Assembly: GCA_030632095.1 (NCBI GenBank)
Contig: DAOVJU010000159.1
Coordinates: forward strand, 1-7,539
From: Chlorobiota bacterium
GTDB taxonomy: Bacteria > Bacteroidota > Bacteroidia > Bacteroidales > B39-G9
Reading direction: 5' to 3'
Length of the DNA stretch: 7,539 nucleotides
A program made the position numbers and the translations under genes. The notes beneath the pieces are model-generated. The model searched no databases and had not been told where the DNA came from. It worked only from the letters and a program-made list of their open reading frames with translations. Below are positions 1 to 5,814 of the stretch, in pieces (the stretch's first letter is position 1; every line of letters begins with the position of its first letter).

Positions 1-326
1 TTATTTATTTTAATTATTTCGAAGTACGTTGTGATACATTAGAGGGATTCGATAATATAATTAGTGTTGAAAAGGATTTAATAATTGAAGTATATCCCAA
101 TCCTTTTAAAGAATATTTTCAATATAAAATAGTTGGTAATGGTAATGTGCAAATGAATTTTCTGGTAGAAATTTACAATATATTTGGACAAAAGGTTTAT
201 AAAGATTATTTTACAACAAATACAGGAATTATTAAACCCGAAGGATTAATACACGGGATATATTTATTGCTTATTTCTAATTTGAATCATGAAATCCTGA
301 TTTCTGAAAAAATAGTTAAATCATGA
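1..326 (+). CDS. 3' end of a T9SS-sorted secreted protein (partial, paralogue of the next gene)
   Basis: The frame is open from the left edge (first whole codon at position 3) to TGA at 324-326, giving 107 visible residues. The fragment begins IYFNYFEVRCDTLEGF and then carries a type A T9SS sorting domain: VYPNPF, then FLVEIYNIFGQKVY, then GLIHGIYLLLIS and a basic tail ending KIVKS. In the family this domain sends the protein through the type IX system to the cell surface or medium, where the tail is normally removed. The segment before the domain matches the same place in the downstream gene at 13 of 16 residues, so the two are tandem paralogues. Its stop overlaps the next start (ATGA), which suggests co-transcription and translational coupling. 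The N-terminal part lies outside the window and the molecular function is unknown. Confidence 0.85.
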   Translation, partial: IYFNYFEVRCDTLEGFDNIISVEKDLIIEVYPNPFKEYFQYKIVGNGNVQMNFLVEIYNIFGQKVYKDYFTTNTGIIKPEGLIHGIYLLLISNLNHEILISEKIVKS

Positions 327-1276
327 AAAAAATATTTTTAATTCTGATTGTTTGTTTTTTTACAACAAAAATTTCTTTTAGCCAGGTAGAATTTGCACCT
401 ATTGGCGCCAAATGGTATTATGAAATGGGTTTTTATACAGATGGATGGCCTTATCGTTCCTTTTATAAAGCAGAATCTGTTCGGGATACAATATTACTTG
501 AAAAATCAGCAAAAGTTATAGAATTCACATTTTACCATATGTTTGGAGATACAATTGACTGGGGTATGGAAATATTATATGGAGATAATGAAAAAGTGTA
601 TCACCTGGATAAAGCATCCAATGAATTTTATACCTTATTTGATTTTACTGTAAATGTGGGAGATACCTTGAACATACGGGAAGGGCCGTTTGATGGATAC
701 TTATGGTATTCAGAATCATGGGATTATGATTTTTTTATTGTGGAAATTATTAGGGTAGATACCTTAATGGTTGATGGACAGGGATTTAAATATTTTGCAA
801 CCAAAATTATACATCCTGGAATTCCTGATGTTGCAATATGGGGCATCTATTTCCATTATGCTCAGAAAATTGGATGTATATCATCTTTTTTTGGACTACC
901 AGACTATGATATTCCTGAACGCCCTGGTCCGATTAGATGTTATATTGATGATGAAATTTATTATAATTATGGTGAAGTAAGATGTGATACACTGGAAGGA
1001 ATTGAAAATTTAGTTATTTCTAAAATTAAAGATATTATCACTCTATATCCTAATCCTTTTCATGATTTTATTAGTTATTCAATAAAAAAAGATGAAATCA
1101 GGCCAAATATTGAAATCTGGATACGTGATCTGTTTGGGAAAATTGTTTATTATCAGCAATTAAATAAAAATAAAGGTACAATTTATTTGGACTATTTGAA
1201 TCCCGGAGTTTATCACGTAATCATTATAGATAAAAATGCTAAAAATTTATTAACTAAAAAAATTATTAAACTATGA
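323..1276 (+). CDS. Secreted hypothetical protein with T9SS type A sorting domain
   Basis: This 317-residue protein opens with a classical signal peptide: MKK, a hydrophobic stretch, and likely cleavage after about residue 20 (SFSQ). The mature part begins with VEFAPIGAKWYYE, is rich in aromatic and acidic residues and looks all-β. I recognise no catalytic motif. The last 80 or so residues form a T9SS sorting domain: LYPNPFHDF, then IEIWIRDLFGKIVY, then LNPGVYHVIIID and a lysine-rich end. Export by Sec and then the type IX system to the surface or medium is inferred. The ATG at 323 is supported by the signal peptide directly after it and by the 4-base ATGA overlap with the upstream paralogue. 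The stop overlaps the next start in the same way (1273-1276). There is no Shine-Dalgarno sequence, as is usual in Bacteroidota. Function is unknown; a cell-surface or adhesive role is only a guess. Confidence 0.88.
   Translation: MKKIFLILIVCFFTTKISFSQVEFAPIGAKWYYEMGFYTDGWPYRSFYKAESVRDTILLEKSAKVIEFTFYHMFGDTIDWGMEILYGDNEKVYHLDKASNEFYTLFDFTVNVGDTLNIREGPFDGYLWYSESWDYDFFIVEIIRVDTLMVDGQGFKYFATKIIHPGIPDVAIWGIYFHYAQKIGCISSFFGLPDYDIPERPGPIRCYIDDEIYYNYGEVRCDTLEGIENLVISKIKDIITLYPNPFHDFISYSIKKDEIRPNIEIWIRDLFGKIVYYQQLNKNKGTIYLDYLNPGVYHVIIIDKNAKNLLTKKIIKL
1273..1276 (+). promoter_or_regulatory. ATGA start/stop overlap (also at 323-326)
   Basis: Both junctions in the secreted-protein run use the same four bases: the ATG of the next gene overlaps the TGA of the previous one. 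With no Shine-Dalgarno sequence at either start, termination-reinitiation is a likely way for the downstream gene to be translated. The layout also implies one transcript, whose promoter must lie to the left of the window. Confidence 0.75.
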
Positions 1277-1632
1277 AAACCTATAAATCAATTTTAATTC
1301 TACTAATAGCTGTATTGATTGCATACATAACATGTTTTTCACAAACGAAAACACAGTCATTGTATTTAAAAACTAATGATCCGGCTTCTATTCCAACTTC
1401 AATAAACAGCGAGGTAATTCCTTATATTATTGATATTGAAGATAAGATGATTAAGGAAGTTCTTATTAAATATAATGTATACGAATTTGTAAAATCTGAC
1501 CCCGGCGCGGAGCATCCGTTCTTACAAAATGCGTACAGGCTTTCATGTTATTGTGATATAGATGATTTAATAAAAGAACTTGAAAAAAAGGCATCAGATT
1601 TTTATACTCATATTAGTAAGATAGTTGAATAG
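1273..1632 (+). CDS. Segment 1 of the interrupted subtilase: signal peptide and propeptide
   Basis: As read, this is a 119-residue protein. It starts MKTYKSILILLIAVLIAY, a strong signal peptide with likely cleavage near CFSQ at residues 21-24. The rest has the look of a subtilase propeptide: a β-α-β pattern with NAYRLSCYCDIDDLIKELEK at residues 86-105 and ending SKIVE, directly before the PNDYH linker that leads into the catalytic domain. Subtilase propeptides act as folding chaperones and tight inhibitors of their own protease; that is family knowledge. The start is fixed by the ATGA overlap with the upstream gene and by the signal peptide. The TAG at 1630-1632 ends it and the same frame continues as protease. 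If expressed, the product would be a free exported propeptide without a T9SS tail, so it would remain periplasmic. I read it as part of a broken gene. Confidence 0.7.
   Translation: MKTYKSILILLIAVLIAYITCFSQTKTQSLYLKTNDPASIPTSINSEVIPYIIDIEDKMIKEVLIKYNVYEFVKSDPGAEHPFLQNAYRLSCYCDIDDLIKELEKKASDFYTHISKIVE
1630..1632 (+). other. In-frame TAG splitting propeptide from subtilase domain
   Basis: The context is gtt-gaa-TAG-tat-cct, with open frame on both sides encoding parts of the same protein. One substitution from Gln (CAG), Lys, Glu, Tyr, Trp, Ser or Leu would create it. Every other gene end in the window uses TAA or TGA. No other well-supported gene contains an internal TAG, which argues against general recoding of TAG in this genome. 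Confidence 0.85.
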
Positions 1633-2706
1633 TATCCTCAATATCTACCAAATGATTATCATATTCTTGATGATGAATTCGGGCCGGATTATGCATTAAA
1701 TATTATAAATGCCCAGGGAGCGTGGGATTATACCCATGGCTCGCCGGATATTTTAATTCACATTTTAGATAATTTTGCTGATGATTTGCATGAAGATTTA
1801 GAAGATAATGTTCATACTTATCTTCCAGGTTTAAAAGGACATGGAGCGAGTGTTGCAGGCCATGCATCAGCAGTTACCGATAATGATACCGGGAAAAGTA
1901 GCATAGGCTTTAATTGTAAACTATGGTTACAACACAGGAACATATATGGCCTGGAAGAAGCACTTCAAATGTCAATAGCTGGAGCAAGAATTATAAATTT
2001 AAGCTTTGGTGGTTCTACAAGTAATGAATCGGATATAGCAAGAGTTGAAGAAATACACTCAAGAGGAACAATAATTATCGCTTCAGCAATGAATAATTAC
2101 ATTAATGATCCTGAAGATCCACAAAATATACCTATGTATCCGGCATCTTATCCACATGTTATTTCAGTTACAGGTGTTGATGAGAATTATTGCCATTTCA
2201 ATTCAACTCCGGGAACACCAAATGGAGAATCTTTAAATCATTGTGAAACCGTTGATTTATGTGCTCCTGGTTATAATGTACTCACTTTAATTGGAAATGA
2301 CAGTTATCAAGCATGGGGAAAAACCGGAACTTCATTTTCAGCACCAATTGTTGCTGGTTTATGTGGATTAATACTGTCAGCCAATCCCTGTCTTTCGCCT
2401 GACGAAGTTGAAAATATATTGAAAACCACTGCAACTAATATTTATCCCTATTGTAACAATATGGATGCATATGGGGAATTAGGCGCCGGGCTTATCAATG
2501 CCGAAGCAGCCCTTGAAATGGCAACAGGCGGAGTACCCAGAACTTTCTTTAATTTCACAATTGAGGAAGGGGAAAATATAACCTGGACTGAAAACAAATT
2601 TGTACTTGACATACTGAGTGTAAAAGAAGATGCATCGTTAACAATTGAATCTACTATAAAGCTTAATGAAAACGCTGCTATAATAGTAGAACCCGAGGCA
2701 CACTAA
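1633..2706 (+). CDS. Segment 2: S8 subtilisin-like catalytic domain (no start codon of its own)
   Basis: The frame runs on from the TAG at 1630-1632 to TAA at 2704-2706. It begins YPQYLPNDYH, then GPDYALNIINAQGAWD, the usual lead-in of a subtilase domain. Catalytic residues by codon are: Asp at 1768-1770 (ILDNF), His at 1840-1842 (GHGASVAG), oxyanion Asn at 2092-2094 (ASAMNN) and Ser at 2332-2334 (GTSFSAP). The His motif has Ala where HGT is usual, and the Asn motif has Met in place of Gly; these are variants, not losses. YPASYPHVISVTGV and DLCAPG are further subtilase landmarks. The first alternative start, TTG at 1786, is an internal Leu codon downstream of the catalytic Asp, so starting there would remove an essential residue. 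After about 2530 the domain passes into β-stranded sequence (IKLNENAAIIVEP), where the frame is lost. Confidence 0.85.
   Translation, partial: YPQYLPNDYHILDDEFGPDYALNIINAQGAWDYTHGSPDILIHILDNFADDLHEDLEDNVHTYLPGLKGHGASVAGHASAVTDNDTGKSSIGFNCKLWLQHRNIYGLEEALQMSIAGARIINLSFGGSTSNESDIARVEEIHSRGTIIIASAMNNYINDPEDPQNIPMYPASYPHVISVTGVDENYCHFNSTPGTPNGESLNHCETVDLCAPGYNVLTLIGNDSYQAWGKTGTSFSAPIVAGLCGLILSANPCLSPDEVENILKTTATNIYPYCNNMDAYGELGAGLINAEAALEMATGGVPRTFFNFTIEEGENITWTENKFVLDILSVKEDASLTIESTIKLNENAAIIVEPEAH
2694..2704 (+). other. Frameshift site (one base missing) between protease and β-helix
   Basis: Frame 1 reads IIVEP and then falls into EAH and TAA at 2704-2706. The frame starting at 2697 reads GTLIIGNNGVLMGACDD. 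Adding one G between the CCC at 2692-2694 and GAGG gives VEPGGTLIIG, a typical β-turn phrase of such proteins. I see no slippery heptamer of the A-AAA-AAG type and no long homopolymer, so programmed slippage or phase variation by tract length is not supported. Confidence 0.75.
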
Positions 2707-2729
2707 TTATTGGTAATAATGGAGTATTA

Positions 2730-5066
2730 ATGGGAGCATGTGATGATTATTGGGATGGCCAGATTAAAATAAAAAAATCAGCTACCTTAGTTCTTGGATC
2801 AAATTCGCAAATTATGCTTGGAGGCAATGGTCATATTTTAATTGACTTTCAGGATGGATTAAAAGCGAATCTTTTTGTTGAACCGGGAGCAGAAATTAGT
2901 TTACAAGACGAAAACACTAAAATTGAGATAAAGGGCAGGCTTCAATTAGCAGAAAATACTGAATTTACGTATCGTGGAGCAGGTTATATCCGCTTTAGTA
3001 CTCCCGGTATTTCAGATATAATTGCCGGCTATAATTCATCAATAAATCTAACAGGAACAGGTATAGATAATAAAATCCTGGAAATTGCAACACCGGAATT
3101 ATTGATTCCTGATTATCTTGAGTCTTTTTCATTAGAGAATGGAAAAGTTATTATGGAAGATTATGATGCCAGGATAAGGCTTGAAAATAGCACAGTAGTA
3201 AATATTAACCAGGTTAAATTTACTACTCCCGGATCATCCAGGACAAATCACCATGGATTATACCTGGATAAAGTTGATGATGTTACTATTAATAGTTCAA
3301 CTTTTGAGAATGGTAAGTATGGAGTTTATTCATACGGAAGCACAAATACAAGTTCTATAGCTTTTAATAATTGTGATTTTACAAATTGCTATTATGGATT
3401 AATATCTTCATTCAGAAATATTTATTTAACTGATTGTGGTTTTGCAAATTGCTATTATGGATTAAGGTCTTCATTCAGAAATATTTATTTAACTAATTGT
3501 GATTTTATTAAAAACCAGTACGGATTATATTCTACAAGCATGTCATCTTCTTCAGTAATAGACAATTGTACCTTTGACAGTAATTACAGGGGAATTTATT
3601 TTAATGGCTATTCTTTCTCCTCTCTGGCATTGACCGAAACAGATATTATTAATAATGATTATGGCTTGTTCCTTTCGGGTAGTTTTACCGGCTTTCTTGA
3701 ATGTTGTATAATCAATGATAACAAAAATTATGGTATTTATTACTACAACGGCGCTAGTTTAGATATGTCAGGTAATAGCAATAGTACGAGAAATAGCCTT
3801 ATTAATAATGATATTTCAATTAGAACAAGAGATGGAAGATATTTGTACCTAAGCAATGGCTACAACAATCTTTCACCTGATCTGGATGCAAGCACCGGCA
3901 AAGCTGTTTCAGGAACGCTTAGTGGATATGGATGTAACCCAACTACCATCATGGCTGAATATAACCAATGGAATTGGCATAATGAAATTCCGGTTTCTGG
4001 TGTGGATTATTCCCTGGCAACCTCAAATTGTTTTAATACTATAATTCTTAGAGATGATTCACCCAGGTCGGAATCCTGTTCCAAATCAAACGGAAGTGTT
4101 AATAAAACCGGAGACGGTACAAATGACGAACCAATTCATCCGCCAATTGAAGCAAGTATCATTAATACAACAAATTTTCCAGATACATATCTTGATGATG
4201 CTGTAAACCAGGTTATTGCTTTTATTGAAGATATTAATAACCCGATAAACAATGAAGAAGCAATTGATTTACTGGGAGAGATCATGCTGTACGAGATAGA
4301 TGAACCAAACACGAAAGATAAGTGGTATATAGGCCTGGCGTATAATTATATGGGCAGGGCACTGGGAAGTGCATTGGAAAACGGAGAAATAGAAAATAAG
4401 ACAGCAGAGAATAATATGATTAAGAAAGCATTAAAAGTTAAGGCTAAACTGCTCAGGAAAGATTTTGCCAATGATTATCATAACAGTTTATTTACCGGTA
4501 TTGATATGGCACATGTACTTCATATATCAGGTGAAAGCAAAAAGGCAATTAAACTATTAAATAAAATGCTAAATAATGCTGAAGAAGACGACCTGGATTA
4601 CATAAATTATGTACTGTGCCTTATTGAAACGGAAATAGCAATAGAAGAAGGCAATATACAGGCAGATGAAATAGAAGAAGCATACTCACTGTGTGAATAT
4701 GAGGAAACTGAAGAAAACAAATCCGGTGATGTAAAAGAAACCGGTAAAACCGGAAAACTAAACATGGCCATTTTAAGTGAAATTGAAAATGGTGACTTGA
4801 AAGATATTATTGATCAGGGAGTTTTAAGAGTGATCCCTAATCCTGTAACTGGTTTATCACAAATAATAGTTAGTCTTGAAAAAGGGCAAAAAGCTGTTAT
4901 CAGGATATATAATATCCAGGGGAAACTGATTGCGGAGTATCCGGTCGGGGCAAATGAAAATATTGTAAGCATCTCTAATGATAACTATAAAGAAGGCATT
5001 TACCAGTTAGTATTATATAAAAACAGGCAGGCAACAGAAAACTGTAAGATGATGATAAGTAAATAA
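2730..5066 (+). CDS. Segment 3: β-helix repeat region, α-helical region and T9SS sorting domain
   Basis: The frame is open from 2670 and the first ATG is at 2730, giving 778 residues. The ATG is very likely internal: the peptide upstream (TLIIGNNGVL) continues the protease's β-linker, and there is no signal peptide. Residues 1-165 are β-stranded with GA-turns (VEPGAEISL). About 171-345 is a right-handed β-helix with coils of 21-23 residues built on C-x-F-x-N-x-x-YGL. It is followed by a short Ser/Gly/Asn-rich linker to about 480. Residues 488-655 are predominantly α-helical and acidic, resembling TPR-like or helical-repeat sequence (LAYNYMGRAL, SKKAIKLLNKML), though no clear TPR consensus was established. 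Residues 699-778 form the T9SS sorting domain: VIPNPVTG, IRIYNIQGKLIAEY, YKEGIYQLVLY and a basic end. β-helices in exported proteins often bind or cut polysaccharide, but no catalytic site is visible here. Confidence 0.8.
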   Translation: MGACDDYWDGQIKIKKSATLVLGSNSQIMLGGNGHILIDFQDGLKANLFVEPGAEISLQDENTKIEIKGRLQLAENTEFTYRGAGYIRFSTPGISDIIAGYNSSINLTGTGIDNKILEIATPELLIPDYLESFSLENGKVIMEDYDARIRLENSTVVNINQVKFTTPGSSRTNHHGLYLDKVDDVTINSSTFENGKYGVYSYGSTNTSSIAFNNCDFTNCYYGLISSFRNIYLTDCGFANCYYGLRSSFRNIYLTNCDFIKNQYGLYSTSMSSSSVIDNCTFDSNYRGIYFNGYSFSSLALTETDIINNDYGLFLSGSFTGFLECCIINDNKNYGIYYYNGASLDMSGNSNSTRNSLINNDISIRTRDGRYLYLSNGYNNLSPDLDASTGKAVSGTLSGYGCNPTTIMAEYNQWNWHNEIPVSGVDYSLATSNCFNTIILRDDSPRSESCSKSNGSVNKTGDGTNDEPIHPPIEASIINTTNFPDTYLDDAVNQVIAFIEDINNPINNEEAIDLLGEIMLYEIDEPNTKDKWYIGLAYNYMGRALGSALENGEIENKTAENNMIKKALKVKAKLLRKDFANDYHNSLFTGIDMAHVLHISGESKKAIKLLNKMLNNAEEDDLDYINYVLCLIETEIAIEEGNIQADEIEEAYSLCEYEETEENKSGDVKETGKTGKLNMAILSEIENGDLKDIIDQGVLRVIPNPVTGLSQIIVSLEKGQKAVIRIYNIQGKLIAEYPVGANENIVSISNDNYKEGIYQLVLYKNRQATENCKMMISK
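3371..3496 (+). repeat. Two near-identical 63-bp direct repeats inside the β-helix region
   Basis: Units 3371-3433 and 3434-3496 are directly adjacent and differ at about 5 of 63 bases. They encode 21-residue coils, both built on NCYYGL followed by SSFRNIYLT, which is one turn of the β-helix. The next coil, from 3497, starts in register (TTGTGATTTTAT) but diverges quickly. The pattern indicates a fairly recent in-frame duplication of one helical turn. Confidence 0.9.
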
Positions 5067-5076
5067 CACCTGAAAC

Positions 5077-5133
5077 AAAAGGGGATGTCTTTTCAATTGA
5101 TGATTTCAAAGTATGAAGTGGCATCCTCTTTTT
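5077..5133 (+). terminator. Hairpin with T-run after the secreted-protein operon
   Basis: The left arm AAAAGGGGATGTC (5077-5089) pairs with the right arm GGCATCCTCTTTTT (5120-5133), allowing two G-T wobbles. The stem continues inward after one mismatch (TTTCA with TGAAG). It lies 10 bases after the TAA at 5064-5066 and ends in a run of five T. Because the wobbles become mismatches on the other strand, it fits the plus-strand genes best, although the AAAA on the left arm could give some function for the convergent aroK. The loop is rather long, so confidence is moderate. Confidence 0.6.
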
Positions 5134-5158
5134 AGCAGAAAATTATTTTTATAGTTTC

Positions 5159-5680
5159 TTAACCTGGATAATTTATATCTGATTCAATTGCATTAATTAC
5201 AGCTGATAATTGAATGGTTTTTATCTCAAAAGTATATTTTGATCTTTTATAATACTTTTCCCTTTTAGCAAGTGTTTTGAGGATAAATGATTGAAGTTCG
5301 GGATCTGTTTTATTAACTATCAGTGGCCTTTGTTTCTTCGAATTTCTAAGCCGGTAAAAAAGAAGCCCAAATCCTGATTTTAAATAGATTGTAATTCCGT
5401 TATCGTTCATTATTTGCATATTATCATGATAACATGGTGTTCCTCCACCGGTAGAAATAATAAAATTATCTTCTGATTTGATAATTTCTAATAAAACTTC
5501 ATGTTCATAAGTTCTGAATTTTATCTTACCTTCATTACGGAATATTTCGTCAATTGTTCTGTTTTTTGTTTTTTCAATATAAATATCAAGATCAATATAT
5601 TGCCAGTTAAGCTTATTTGCAATTTTTTTGCCTAAGGTTGATTTTCCACAACCCATAAAACCTATTAGAAAAACTAACAT
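5159..5680 (-). CDS. aroK: Shikimate kinase
   Basis: The 173-residue cytoplasmic enzyme phosphorylates shikimate at the 3-hydroxyl with ATP, a middle step of the chorismate pathway to aromatic amino acids. Length is normal for the family. Walker A is GFMGCGKST (residues 7-15). The DLD at 30-32 supplies the Mg/shikimate aspartates. FRTYE at 55-59 holds the shikimate-binding Arg56. GGG at 78-80 is the Walker B-like glycine triplet. QRPL at 117-120 is the lid arginine region, and Arg140 in AKREKYY is the second conserved arginine. The ATG start is directly followed by the P-loop strand (MLVFLIGFMG), as in most family members; there is no Shine-Dalgarno sequence upstream. It faces the secreted-protein operon across about 90 bases and lies 134 bases downstream of the histidine kinase gene on the same strand. 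No other aro genes are visible. Paralogous gluconate kinases are excluded by the shikimate-binding residues. Confidence 0.95.
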   Translation of the reverse strand: MLVFLIGFMGCGKSTLGKKIANKLNWQYIDLDIYIEKTKNRTIDEIFRNEGKIKFRTYEHEVLLEIIKSEDNFIISTGGGTPCYHDNMQIMNDNGITIYLKSGFGLLFYRLRNSKKQRPLIVNKTDPELQSFILKTLAKREKYYKRSKYTFEIKTIQLSAVINAIESDINYPG

Positions 5681-5814
5681 TTAATTAAGATAAAAGACAA
5701 ATAATAAACATTTGATGTAATGAATCTTGGCTCATGGTTCATATCTCTTGATTCTTAGATATTTCGTAACCGTTCACAGCTTGAAATTTCAGCGTTCTAT
5801 GAACGCTTAGATTT
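5681..5814. other. Spacer between histidine kinase and aroK
   Basis: These 134 bases are AT-rich and non-coding. They should hold the aroK promoter and leader unless aroK is read from the kinase gene. Read on the minus strand there is a TATTATTTG at about 5710-5702, close to but one base longer than the Bacteroidota -7 element TAnnTTTG, and no matching -33 TTTG was found. The right end holds an inverted repeat, listed separately. Confidence 0.4.
5784..5814 (-). terminator. Inverted repeat directly after the histidine kinase stop
   Basis: A perfect 7-bp stem AGCGTTC / GAACGCT (5791-5797 and 5801-5807) encloses a 3-base loop. After a mismatch the pairing extends outward through AAATTT / AGATTT. 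The repeat abuts the kinase stop codon (5815-5817), where a transcription end is expected. On the minus strand the sequence after the stem lacks a clean T-run, so it may instead be an RNA-stabilising hairpin or a small operator. Confidence 0.45.

Larger units (their letters stand above)
1273..5066 (+). pseudogene. Interrupted S8 subtilase / β-helix / T9SS-sorted protein (in-frame TAG plus frameshift)
   Basis: Three open segments together make one protein of about 1264 residues, using composite numbering that ignores the TAG and restores one base. The order is: signal peptide (1-24), propeptide (about 45-119), subtilase with Asp166, His190, Asn274 and Ser354, β-stranded linker (about 430-610), right-handed β-helix (about 650-840), α-helical region (about 974-1141) and T9SS sorting domain (1185-1264). 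Segments one and two are in the same frame, split only by TAG at 1630-1632. Segments two and three are split by loss of one base near 2694-2697; putting one G back gives VEPGGTLIIGNNG, a natural continuation. The family would be an extracellular serine endopeptidase exported by the type IX system. No standard start (ATG or GTG) precedes the catalytic Asp after the TAG. Only segment one has a signal peptide and only segment three a sorting domain, so no fragment would be exported and active alone. Real pseudogene and sequencing error are both possible. Confidence 0.8.

Noticed and set aside
771..980. Small overlapping plus-strand frame
   Set aside because: It lies inside the 317-residue secreted protein in another frame, with no start signal or recognisable sequence.
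1630..1632. Recoding of TAG as Gln or another amino acid throughout the genome
   Set aside because: The other supported genes (aroK, the kinase, the 317-residue protein and segment 3) contain no in-frame TAG, and the same gene also carries a frameshift that recoding cannot explain.
1786..2706. Independent protease gene starting at 1786
   Set aside because: The start is a TTG inside the catalytic domain, after the catalytic Asp at 1768-1770; the frame is open back to 1633 with matching subtilase sequence.
2690..2706. Programmed -1 ribosomal frameshift
   Set aside because: There is no slippery heptamer and no evident downstream stem-loop or pseudoknot; a missing G explains the data more simply.
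3856..4044. Small overlapping plus-strand frame inside segment 3
   Set aside because: It is a shadow of the β-helix/linker coding region, without support of its own.
5702..5710. Bacteroidota -7 promoter element for aroK (minus strand)
   Set aside because: The TATTATTTG has a 3-base instead of 2-base spacer, and no -33 TTTG lies at the expected distance; too weak to call.
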